From Gossypium raimondii (lineage: Eukaryota; Streptophyta; Magnoliopsida; Malvales; Malvaceae): DNA of 64,000 nucleotides. Location: the NCBI RefSeq assembly GCF_025698545.1, contig NC_068569.1:25606001-25670000 (forward strand). Direction: 5' to 3'. The notes beneath the pieces were generated by a model, which was not told where the DNA came from, did no database searches, and was given only the letters and a program-made list of their open reading frames with translations. Below are positions 22,390 to 32,879 of the stretch, one piece after another (within the stretch, counting starts at the first letter, position 1; the number at the start of each line of letters is the position of its first letter). The position numbers and the translations under genes are program-made.

Positions 22390-25133
22390 TCAAGCACTTT
22401 CTTTCTCGTACACTTCACTTGCATATTTCCAATTTATGACCTTCCATACGTTCTTCAAGTAATCAGGTCTAACGTTCTTGTACTGCACCATAAAAACATA
22501 TATCAAAGGTACACATAAGAAAAACTACACCGGGATATCAAAGAATACCATCTTTATAAAAGATGGTTCAATAAATTATACAATTATTTTTTCAACCCCT
22601 CCCTCATGTACACCCCGTAGTGATATATAAAGAGAGTAAAGATATATGACTCAAATTCTCTTATACTCAAGTATTGGCAAATATATGGTGCTCTCATAAG
22701 CTTATTCAAGCAACTGAATAAAGTGAACATAATATCTTTCTGAGATGCAAGAGGGCAGAAGTTTCAGTTTATTGAATGTAACCAACAAAACAAGATTTTT
22801 TTTTTCTTTTCCAAAAACTAAAATAACAGTAAAAATTCTGAAATCAAAGCAGAGGATCATAGATGTAACAAGCCTACATTGGCATTGTCATATGCTAATC
22901 TTTGATTTACATTTGAGCTCATATTTTAACAGACAACTAAAGTTTGAAAATTTACCTGTAGATAATATGCATGCTCCCAAACATCTATCCCAAGCAAGGG
23001 AACTAAATTTGGCCCGTTGGTCACAAGTGGATCCTGCAACAAAGATTTCATAACCATATTATGCCTCTCACCTTAACTTATAGCTTTTTATAAGCAACTT
23101 TTAAAAGGGAAGTATAAGCTTCGCAAGACTCCAACTTATAGAAACCAAGTAGAGGTGACCTCTCTAAAAAAGCTCACATCATAGGCCTGAAAGGTAATGC
23201 GCAACCCTTTTACATCGTATAACTTCCAGAGGCCATAATCTAATATAAGATATTCCCGGTTATTAAAGTCTTCCAATGGAGCGGAATAAGCAAGGCCACA
23301 GAAATAAGTAGGTTCACATTCAAGTGAACAAACCAAGAAGTCCCATAATTGTTCATGAATCACTTTACACTAAATATTGCAAGCATACCTGATTTGTAGT
23401 GGTTTCGACCACAAGCTTCTTCAACTCCTTGTCCAGTCCAAGCCACTGTCAAGAAAATAAAAGTAAGAGTAAGCAAATACGGATGCAAACCATTTATGAC
23501 TGGATGCCCAAGGAAACAAAAAATCAAGTGAACCCTTAGCAAACAAAATCACTGACCACCCAACCAGAGCCTTGCAAAGCAGCACCCTCAGCATTCATCT
23601 TCTGAATCAATGATTCCAACGAACCAAAGTTGGTATCAATGGCCCAACCCAAAGAACCATGTGGAGGCTCACCTCCTCCTTCCTGTCATGTAAATGGAAT
23701 GAGGTAAGCGGCAATCCATTTCAAAGAACAAGCTTTATTACATATTACTAAGATAGATTTGAAAAATATGATTTTGAAATATGAACTTACACTAATAGGG
23801 GCAAGATTCTTCCAAAAAATTGAGTGGTTGATATGACCTGCATGAGATAACAACCATTCAACATGACGGGAATTCAGTATAATAGCAAACAAAGGACTAA
23901 AAAAGAAACATCCTAGTTACTAAGAATCATTCATCAAGCAAAATTGAGCTATGCTAGTATCTAATACAAATTTTTTTAATCAAAATTGTTCTAAACCTTA
24001 AAATCGATGGCCCTGTTTGACAATTAGCTGATAGCTGATTGTAGTGGCTGGTTTGACCAACTGATTCTATTAACTGTTTATTTAAAAGTGTTTAGTAAAA
24101 CTTAGCTGAGAGCTGAAAGCTAACAAATAAGAGCATGACACATTTTATTGTTAAGTATTTATTTGTTTATAATACTTTAGGCTTTATTGGCTGAAATTAT
24201 TGAAATAAAACACTATTACCAATGAATTAAAACATCTATTAAGGAAATTAATTAGTGAATATTTTTGAAATTAAAAAAAAAACAAATTTCTTAAGTTGCT
24301 TATTTGCAAATTTCAATATTAATAGTGTATCACTATAATTGTAAACTATATTCTTACTGATAATTATGTCAAGTAGCATATCTCGTTGTATAAGAAATCA
24401 TTTTACACAAGTGAAAACAAATCTCGCAAAGAGAGTAATTTTTAAGCAAACATGGTCAGAGGTCAGATATATGGTACGTATCTCATTTCCAATCAACTCA
24501 ACTGTGAGTCTTAGCTCAAAATGCTCTATTCACCCCACCAAACAGTGTTTGACTACCAATCCTACATTTGTGCCCAAATCAGCTAAAAAAAACTCCAAAC
24601 TCTGATTACCAAACACACCCGATATCTTAATTATTCCAAAAGATTATATTTTTAACATTTACTAATCCAAAATCCTATTCACTTTAATTCCCGTAAGCAA
24701 AAAGCAAGTAAATTAGCGGAACTTAAAAAGAGGCATTGCTCACAAGTTTCAGAGTCAGAAGAAAAATCACAAATTATCAATCTTTGAACGGCAACTCAGT
24801 CACTTAATTTAAGCATTAAATAAAAAAGAACAAAAAATTACCTCCGCCGTTGAACTTGATGGCGCTTTGCAACTTAACGACGGTGGAAGAATCACCTTTC
24901 TGGATAGCGTCATGGAGCTGCTCCAAAGCCTTGTTATAGTTAGTGATGTAAGTTTGGTGATGCTTCTGGTGATGGAGCTGCATGATCTCTCCACTGATGG
25001 AGGGCTCGAGTGCGCCATAGTCGTACGGAAGATCGGGGAGCGAGAAGGTCTGCAAGGCTCGAGACTGAGCCAACCTGGTGGACTTGAGAGCCAAGGTTAG
25101 GGTTTTCCTGGTGGCTAACGATCGAAGGGCCAT
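22390..25133 (-). CDS. MSD1: Manganese superoxide dismutase, mitochondrial
   Basis: The enzyme converts superoxide to hydrogen peroxide and oxygen in the mitochondrial matrix. Exons in transcript order are 25133-24842, 23837-23791, 23682-23557, 23445-23389, 23033-22956 and 22482-22390. They sum to 693 nt (230 aa), the family length, with GT-AG introns and consistent phase. A basic, Ser/Arg/Leu-rich presequence (residues 1-28) precedes [16 protein letters not shown]. Metal ligands are His54 in [10 protein letters not shown], His102 in [10 protein letters not shown], and Asp191 and His195 in [26 protein letters not shown] ends the protein. I chose the ATG at 25133, which matches the family start MA-R; an in-frame ATG at 25169 would add 12 residues. 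Intron 1 (about 1 kb) carries a PIF/Harbinger-related element. All catalytic residues are intact. Confidence 0.97.
24011..24620. mobile_element. PIF/Harbinger-type nonautonomous element in Mn-SOD intron 1
   Basis: It starts GGCCCTGTTTGACAATTAG and ends CTGATTACCAAACACACCC. The reverse complement of the end, GGGTGTGTTTGGTAATC, pairs with the start at most positions. A GAT triplet lies on both sides, a possible 3-bp duplication. The first about 300 bp match the larger element at 3,855, which retains transposase sequence, so this is its deletion derivative. It does not overlap the splice sites at 24,841 and 23,838. Confidence 0.7.
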
Positions 25134-25213
25134 TTGGAGACGCAGTAGATTCTTTTTTCTAAAGTACAACCAGAAATGTGAGTTTTACACATGAAGCCTC
25201 CATGAGGGAGGAC

Positions 25214-25219
25214 TTTATA
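25214..25219 (-). promoter_or_regulatory. TATA box of the Mn-SOD gene
   Basis: TATAAA on the minus strand lies 81 bp upstream of the start codon, within CTAAATATAAAGTCC and next to a locally GC-richer stretch. This would place transcription start near 25,185 with a leader of about 50 nt. Confidence 0.55.
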
Positions 25220-25399
25220 TTTAGGGAGGGGAAGAGCTAGCCTCACACGCGGGTGGGGGTTCTGTGATTTACATAAATTTTCATTCCATAATAAATAATA
25301 ATATTACTATCATACTAAAAGCGTCATCGTTATCTAATTTTTATGAATTATTTTTTTTATTTTTTAAGTAAATAAAATATTAATTTTTAATATAGAAGG

Positions 25400-26290
25400 C
25401 TTATGGATGTAAAAATCTCTCAAATTTTTTCAAAAAAAAAAACTGTCTTTTTTTTCACTCAATTGAATACTTGAATTTTCAAAATACATAAAAAAGTCCT
25501 TAGACTTCTTAAAAAACAATTATGTCAACGCTTTTTTTCATTCAATTGGATACTTGAACTTTTAAAATGCATAAAATGGATCCTCAAATTTTTCAAAAAA
25601 CAATTAAGCCCCATGTTATTTAAAATTAGAAAAAATAAAAATATAGAAAGACTATTAAATTTAAAAAAAATTAAATATTAAATATTAAAAATTTTATTAA
25701 AACTAATTTTTTTATAAAATCGTAAAAGAATAAAAAAATACAAAATTTTATAGAAATCATAAAAAAAATTAATGACTCCTAGTTTTTTTCATCACGTGTC
25801 GCAGCACAACGGGACATGTGGCGAAAAATGATAAAAAAATAAAAATCAATAAAAGTTATAGAAAAATTAAATAAAAATGCTTCTTTTAGTACGATAATTA
25901 TTATAATTTTTTACTTAAATTTATATTTCTTTACATTTTGTATAAATTTCTTACGGCTTTATAAAATTTTTATATTTCTATGTATTTTATATTTTTAGGA
26001 TTTTTATATTTTTTCTAGTTTTTAATAATTTTTAATATTTAAATTTTTTATTAAAATTTAATAATATTTATAGCTTTTGTTGATTTTAATTTTTATAATT
26101 TTAATAAAAGCAAGGCTTAATTGTTTTTTTCTTGAAAAAGTTTGAGGTTTTTTGATGTATTTTGAAAGTTTAAGTTGCTTTTTTTGAAAAGATTTGAGGA
26201 CTTTTTTTTGATATATTTTGAAAGTTTAAGTATTCAAATAAATGTAAAAGAACAAAGAGCTTAATTAAATTTTTCGGGTTTTTTCACCCT
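25400..26290. mobile_element. Long inverted-repeat element
   Basis: The left arm (about 25,430-25,620) contains CCTCAAATTTTTCAAAAAAC then AATTAAGCC. The right arm (about 26,105-26,260) contains the reverse complement with small indels. ATTCAATTGGATACTTGAAC in the left arm pairs with GTTTAAGTATTCAAAT in the right. The loop is AT-rich with no coding frame. It looks like a foldback or Mutator-type nonautonomous element; no target duplication was identified and the edges are approximate. Confidence 0.5.
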
Positions 26291-26640
26291 TAATCCAATA
26301 TAGAGGTGCTCATGGGCCGGAGCCCACCCGAAATATGGGAGGGTTCGGGTAAAAATATAGGCCCGAAATATGGGTTTGGGCAAAAAAAAGAGGCCCGTTT
26401 AGAAAACGGGACGGGCCTCGGACACCACTTTTTTTGCCCGGGTCCGGCCCGGCCAGAATATAATAAATATTTTTTTATTTTTTTATTTTTAAAATAAATT
26501 TTTAGTGTTTATTAAAAAAATAGGCCGGATCAGGCTTGGGCTTAAGATTTTTCCCGGACCGAGCTTGGACAAAATTTCAAGCCCATATTTCGAATTGAAC
26601 CCGGCCCGGCCCGGACCATGAGCACCTCTAATCCAATATA
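26291..26640. mobile_element. Short Mutator-like MITE with 12-bp target duplication
   Basis: The body is 26303-26628 (326 bp). TAATCCAATATA occurs exactly at 26291-26302 and again at 26629-26640. The body begins GAGGTGCTCATGG and ends with the reverse complement CCATGAGCACCTC. Near each end are GGCCCG/CCCGGCC-rich blocks, very unlike the A/T surroundings. There is no coding frame. Terminal repeats and long duplication fit a Mutator-type element (usual duplication 8-11 bp). Confidence 0.85.
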
Positions 26641-27058
26641 GAAACTCAACCATACTTTTACCTATGATGTCGTTTTTTTTTGGGTTCAATCATGAATTAT
26701 CTTTTATATTGTTTTCTGTTTCATATTTATATTTTCCTGTTATAATTTAAGGTTTAAATTTTACAACAAAAATTCAATTTTATATAAAAAATGGAAATAA
26801 AAGTCAAACTGTTGGATTAGACTCATTTCTAAGTACAACATAAGCCCAATTTTAAAATTTAAATCTTTTAATAATAATTAAAAACTCAATTCAAGAGATA
26901 AAGTTAAATCTTTTCCTCAAAGACATGGATTTACCACATATTTAACTCAACCATCATCTAATCCAATTTGAATTTCTTCTTACCAAATCAAATCTTGATT
27001 AAGTCAATAGATGAGACGTGTCCATTTATTTTCCCTTTTTTAGTGATTATAATTTTTA
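26641..27058. other. AT-rich intergenic DNA, no gene seen
   Basis: No frame or repeat boundary of note lies between two MITEs. Confidence 0.5.
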
Positions 27059-27503
27059 GGTAAACTACAAAAATAGTCACTTTTGTTTATCTCAGATTAC
27101 ATTTTAGTCACTTATGTTTAAAATGTTACATTTTAGTCACTTACGTTATCGTTTTGTTACGAAGTGATCACTCTATCGTTAAGCCGTTACCTCCCTAACA
27201 ATGGTCCTACGTGGCGGTCAAATGGGTTTTAATTGTCAACTTGGATGTCCTACGTAATGATCCAAATTGATTTTTATTTAATTAAAAACATATTTTCATC
27301 CCAACAACTAGACATCCAAGTTGGCATTTAAAACCTATTTGGACTGCCACATAGGACTTTCGTTAAAGAGGTAACGGATTTTAACAGTAGTGTGACCACT
27401 TCGTAACAAAACGATAACATAAGTGACTAAAATGTAACATTTTAAACATAAATGACTAAAATGTAATTTGAGGTAAACAAAAGTGACTATTTTATAGTTT
27501 ACC
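27059..27503. mobile_element. Foldback MITE with near full-length inverted arms
   Basis: The left arm starts GGTAAACTACAAAAATAGTC and runs through ACATTTTAGTCACTT, CGTTTTGTTACGAAGTG and CCTACGTGGC. The right arm repeats these in reverse order and complement, ending ACTATTTTATAGTTTACC. About 200 bp of each arm can pair, leaving a short loop around 27,290. Flanking TAATTTTTA and CTAATTTTA may be a degenerate target duplication. RNA from this locus would form a long hairpin. Confidence 0.8.
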
Positions 27504-27787
27504 CTAATTTTATAACATTAATACTTTTCTAATTAAATTACTGATATGAGTTTTCTTAAAATAAAATTTCTAACCAAAAAAATTATTTTAAAAGTAAACC
27601 AACCAAATTATATCAAATTAAAACATACAAACTGAATTTAAATCTAAACATAGTAAAAAGACTATAACCATAATTTAACCTGAGACAATCTATACTAATC
27701 GCAGTTACATGTGTTATTAATTTTTAAATAATAAAAATAAGTTCAATATCATAACTATTTTAATAAATAATTATAGTATAACTTTTT
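27504..27787. other. AT-rich spacer, no gene seen
   Basis: Very AT-rich spacer between two related foldback elements. Confidence 0.5.
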
Positions 27788-28013
27788 AAAGGGTAAGCTA
27801 TTTATTTGACTAAGATTATATTTTAGTCACTTATGTTTGAAATGTTATGTTTTAGTCATTTACATTATCATTTTATTACGAAGTGGTCATTGTACCGTTA
27901 AACTCTATTATCACTTTATAACAAAATAATAACGTAAGTGACTAAAACGTAATATTTTAAATATAAATAATTAAAATGTAATATAAGAAAGTCACTATTT
28001 TTTATACTTTACC
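27788..28013. mobile_element. Shorter relative of the 27,059 foldback MITE
   Basis: It begins GGGTAAGCTATTTATTTGAC and ends ATACTTTACC, with ATTTTAGTCACTTATGTTTG, ATTACGAAGTGGTCA and AACGTAAGTGACTAAAACG inside. These match arm blocks of the 27,059 element, but the outer part of the stem and the loop are shortened. It is a more decayed copy. Confidence 0.7.
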
Positions 28014-28824
28014 ATTAAAGGGAAAAAAAAAAGGTGAAATCTTGCGAATTCACGGGCAAAACGTCAAAGAAAAAGTAAAAAAGAAAAAAAGGTTGGCACG
28101 ATGAGTCGAGTACATAAAAAGAAATGATATGGCGATTAAGACATAGACAAATGTAAGATCCAAAGCGTCGGTATCCAAATTGAGTGTTGACTTGTTCAAC
28201 TGATGACGAGATCAAAGTTTGAGAAGGAGAGATGGTGGAATTGGAATTCAGGGTGCCATCACAGCCCACAATACACACTAGCCTGTAAAACGATGGGTAT
28301 TCTTGGTTTTTAGTCACATCGAGGACACGTGTCATTTAGGGTATTGTTTTGCCATTTGTGCAAACTTCTTTGTCCAACATCCAAACTGGAGGAGATGGAA
28401 TTTAATTTCTCCAATTAAATAAAAGCTTTAGCCTTTTAACATAATTTATCATTGTAGATTAGATCTTATTCAATTTCAATGCAAACATAAAATGAAAAGC
28501 ACTAAAATTTGCCTTGCATAGCATCAAACATGGTAGCCATCCTTGGAAAATCAAACTAACCATTACCAAAAGCTCATAGTTTTCCACAGCAAAAAATAAC
28601 TACAGCTCATTATAAGTTACTTTCAGTCACATGGCCAGCAAGCAAGTGTACACAGATATTTAATACCATTAAACTTACTGTATCAAGGTGATAAGAGGGT
28701 GGAGTTTACAATAAGTCATACATTCAATTTAAAATACTCTTACAAGTTGGAATATTTGTATAACGATGGAAGCATGGTAATGAAATTGACAGTTCCTTTC
28801 CTAATGGACAGTATATATGCATTT
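28014..28824. other. Intergenic DNA, no recognised gene
   Basis: The minus-strand frame 28335-28015 (106 codons) has a less AT-biased N-terminal half, but I recognise no family and see no exon partners. It is left unannotated as a gene. Confidence 0.4.
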
Positions 28825-28926
28825 TGTAATGTTTTTTCTTTTGGTAAGGAAATGGGTTTGGGTTCGAACGCTAGACACGAACCAACTGAGCTAAGCAAGG
28901 GTGTTTTTCTTCTTGTGCTGGTTTAT
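28825..28926 (-). repeat. tRNA-like / SINE-like fragment with Pol III boxes
   Basis: On the minus strand TTAGCTCAGTTGG (28894-28882) is a perfect A-box and CGTTCGAACCC (28870-28860) a good B-box, but only 11 bp separate them. No anticodon arm can form, so it is not a tRNA gene. A shortened tRNA-derived SINE head or tRNA pseudogene is likely. Confidence 0.4.
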
Positions 28927-29811
28927 ACTTACTATGTGAAAACATTCTGAATGTCAAAAGGCTGAACTTCCAAACTACAGGATTAAAGGAATATTTCATT
29001 TGGTACCCAAATGATGACTAAATGCTTAGCTCAAATCAATAGACTGTCCAAAGTAATCTTTTGGCATATTTAGAAGCAAAAAGGCATGCTTTAGGTCTAA
29101 CTGCTATTCTTAAGTATGTTATTTCTTTCATTTTTAATAGAGCATCGTGTTTTGTACTGCCCCAGAAGACAAATTTGTTCTGCTCTATTTTCGTTCTCAA
29201 TTCGATGAATTCCGTTTTCTTATGCTAATACTTACAAGTTCCAAACAACTAAGAACCAGACTAATCTATGTTCGATACCGAAAAGGACAAAAAACGATAT
29301 GAAAAGATTAAGGTCTCTCCTCAATTGAATCTACGTCTGCCATGCATGTTTCAGTATAAATGCATGACATGCTTACCTTAAAATTTTCAAGTCTTGTTGA
29401 GCCAAAGAATTGCTATCATTAGATTGCAAAGTCTTAATCATGTGCCCCACAAGCCAATGCCAAGCAGCTTCCTCGAGTGATGTTTCCAAAAGAGAAGATA
29501 AAACCAATTATAACAATAGTGGTAGTAGAGCAGGAGGAAGGAGGTTCCTTAACAAGTTTCTGGGTTGGTTTCAGAAAATTAAGGTGACATTCTTGCTCTC
29601 CTTACTTTTGCACCCGGATGTTGATCTACTTTCTTCCTCACTCCCATCTAAAAGACCTCAAACTTACGATACATGGAATTATGTAACCATCCTTAACTTC
29701 CTAGCTATTCTAATGTTGTCTTAAGATAACATGGGATGTGATACACCAATGTACTACTTCAGAAGTTATTTTCTAGATAGTGAAAGCACTCTAAATGATT
29801 TACGTATACAT
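28927..29811. other. Intergenic DNA, no recognised gene
   Basis: The frame 29410-29724 (+, 104 codons) has mixed composition, but I recognise no family; an old exon fragment cannot be excluded. The 10 bp at the right end (29802-29811) are a target duplication. Confidence 0.4.
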
Positions 29812-30939
29812 AGGGGTGAGAATTCGATTGAATTGAATAAAAAAATTTCGAGTTAATCGAGTTGATGAAATTTATTTTATCATCATAGCTCGATTTGAAA
29901 TTTTTTCGAATCAAGTCGAGTGAGACAAAATTTGAATCGAATCAAATATATTTGTTCGAGGTAAATTTTAAAAAATAACTTTGGGTCCTTACTGTCACCC
30001 ATTGTAATCAAATTTGTTATTAACTTTCATCACCCCATAATTTATTTATTAATATTTTATACACGAGTTAGCTTCTTTGCTTGTTAGTTGCTTCAATTAT
30101 CTTCTTTCTTGTCACTATGTATTTTGAAATTAAAAATATGTTAAATGTAAAATGTGAAATTGATACTAACAAAAATTTTAACACGAATATTTTATGGCAT
30201 AATTAATAATTCAATTTTAATATAAAGATTCAATATGATTAAACAACGCAATAATATAAATAGTATAAAATGTGAAATTTAATTTAATAATATAAATAGT
30301 AGATATAAATAAAATTATTACTATTTAGGTTTAGGGATTTTGTTGGATGCTTTTGATTTTTGATTTGGTAGTAAAGAGTGAGAAGTAAAAATTTAATTAG
30401 GGGAAAATAAAAAGTTTGGGGGGGTTAGGAAGTAAAATTTTGGAGGAAAAATATTCAAAAAATTTGGAAGGGGGAATGGGTTTGGGGTAGATGGGGGATG
30501 GGATGGAAGGGGAGTAAAAGTTTTGGGAGGAAAGTGGAATTGAGTAAAAGTTTTGGGAAAAATAAAAAAAAGTTTTGAGGGTTTTTAGGGGAGTAAAATT
30601 TTGGGGGAAAGTAAATGGGGGTAGTAAAATTTTGGAGGGAAAATATTAAAAAAAATTAGGGAGAAATGAGTTTGGGGTGGAGGGGTAGGATGGGAGAGGA
30701 GTAAAGGTCTTGGGGGAAAGGTAAAAATATTTGGGAGTTTGGGGTAAAAATATAAAATATTATAGTTTGATATTCGGTTTATTCATGTTATTCAAATTCG
30801 AAAACTCAACTCGATTCAAACTCAAAATTCAAAAAAAAAAATTGAGTTAACTCAAATAACTCGATTTGTTTAACTCGAAGTTCAATTTTTTTTTATTTTT
30901 TCGAGTCAAATCGAGTTTTGCTCACTCCTATGTATATAT
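29802..30939. mobile_element. Nonautonomous Mutator-like element with G-rich repeats
   Basis: The body is 29812-30929 (1,118 bp). Ends are AGGGGTGAGAATTCGATT and AATCGAGTTTTGCTCACTCCT, inverted repeats with several mismatches. Flanks ACGTATACAT (29802-29811) and ATGTATATAT (30930-30939) match at 8 of 10 positions, both differences being C/T, so they look like an aged 10-bp duplication. The centre (30,350-30,740) is strongly purine-rich on the plus strand. Two blocks of about 100 bp beginning AGTAAAATTTTGGAGG (30431 and 30623) repeat 192 bp apart. No transposase is visible. Confidence 0.7.
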
Positions 30940-32879
30940 ATAGATTATGGAACAATGACTAGCGAAAGAAACACAAACCTATTTGCTCTCAATAGAGCTA
31001 GCTTCAGGGAGACAAATATACTGCTGATCTTAATAAAAATGAATGTGAGTTTCTACTACTTTGAGGGGTTTGTGAATACTCAAGCAATGAAGAAAGTTAA
31101 TGCTTGGTTAAAGTACTATAGAGACCTCTGTATTATGAGTCAGATTGTATTTTTCCTGCTTTATTTAAAAAATGGGCAAACTAGTTCCTATACATTATTA
31201 AAGGCAAATTCGTCATTTCTATTAAAAATTTCATTCATTTGTATTGCAAAAAATTAGCATAGTTGATGGAATAATAAGACAATGACACGTAGTGTGCCAC
31301 GTATACCTCATGCTGACATACAAAAACCAAGTTTTAACTGTAGAAATGGATATAACTTTTAATAAAAGTGCCAGTTAATACTTCTATAATATCTTATTCT
31401 CTACCATCTATGTGGTTTTTTTTTGTCTCTACAATATGAGTTAAATGGTTTTAGCTCGATTGAGATGCTAGTTACATGGCTCAGAAAACTTTCTAAAATA
31501 AGTATACATGTAGTGCATCTTGGAAATCATGAGTAACCTTGCTTCTCTCTATGTTTGATTAATCACAAATAATATCTTTTTTCTATGTTGTTAAAATTGT
31601 TGTGCATCTTGTTTAGCACCAATAGGTAAAAAGGATTAAGCTACCATGCAAAGAATGTCAGCATAAAAAATTAGTAAAAGTTTGTGGTTGCAGACAATTA
31701 TACAAGCATATGACTTTGTGCTTGTCACAAGAAATAATCTTTCAAATAGGTGATTCTCCAAAAATAAGTAGGCATGCAATTCTTTTCGTAGATATTGACC
31801 AAACGTAGTTCTAATATGAAAAACATCTACAAATCTATTGTTCAAGCATATAATCAAATGTGTGAATAATAATAGAAAGGTGCATGTACCCTTTATTCAC
31901 CGAAAAAGTAATTTAAATCCTGTTTGATTTCTGTTTATCAGCAAGGTGAAGTTATAGCTCCATCACTTTCTTCCTCATCCTTTTCCATTTACCATCCAAT
32001 TACGAAAATTTCTATTTGACCCACGACTAATTGTGTGTCGATTTTGAGCATGAATTTCCAAAACCTATATCAATAATTGAGTAATTGGATAACACAAATG
32101 CCTATTTCAAACTTGAAGCTACAATGGCACTTGTTGAGATTCTTTGACTGTAACAAATGCTTTTCCATTCGAGGCTAGCATTTTAACTTTACCTGACAGA
32201 TGGTAGAAATTGAGTTGAATACGATAAAAGTAATTCAATAAATCAACTTAGGAAAGTAATCCAAGAGGACGACAAATAATTGATATGACAGCATCTTTGT
32301 TACTCATTTGACAAGTAAAGGTGGTGCATCTTCTTAGCCTTCAATACTCTCCCTAATCCCGATGCTCCATTAAATTCACAACGCATGCGTTGTTATTCTT
32401 AAAACAACCTTCCTAAACTTGTCAAGAGGGAAATGGTATCTCATTTATGAGGGGAAATTACCTAAAAGTTTTTGTACTACATTTTAGCTGCAGAGAGGAT
32501 ACTGTCTTTCTAACATAGTCAGAAGCAAATTTATCCAGATTTTTTTCAATGATGCTTGCAATTTATGGCTTACTCCATGATAGAGAACAAGCCTTCTACG
32601 GTGTATTTGTAGCTCAGGGTTAAAGTTAGCCTTTAAGAATACATCCCGATCTAAAGAAATAGCCTTTAAGAAAAAAAATTCCCTACTTCTAAAAAGGCTG
32701 CGAAAGCTACTGTCAATTGGCTTAATAGGTAGGTTTTTTCTTCCTTATAATTTATGGTAAGTCTAATTTCTCACTATATCAAGCAAGCCATTAATTATTA
32801 CAGCTTTGTTTTGAAAGTTAATCCTTGCTAGTGGTATATGATTTTGCATTGTTTAATATCCGTGTTTGGTTCATAGGTG
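30940..32879. other. Intergenic DNA upstream of the MATE gene
   Basis: No frame with family similarity. The stretch should hold the MATE promoter and possibly a missing first exon, but I could not identify a coding exon with a matching donor. The bases just before 32,877 (TTCATAG) could be an intron acceptor. Confidence 0.4.

Noticed and set aside
24867-25100. 77-codon plus-strand frame
   Set aside because: It is the antisense shadow of Mn-SOD exon 1, whose protein similarity and splice structure are clear.
28015-28335. 106-codon minus-strand frame as a gene
   Set aside because: No domain or partner exons were recognised, and it ends in low-complexity F/S-rich sequence.
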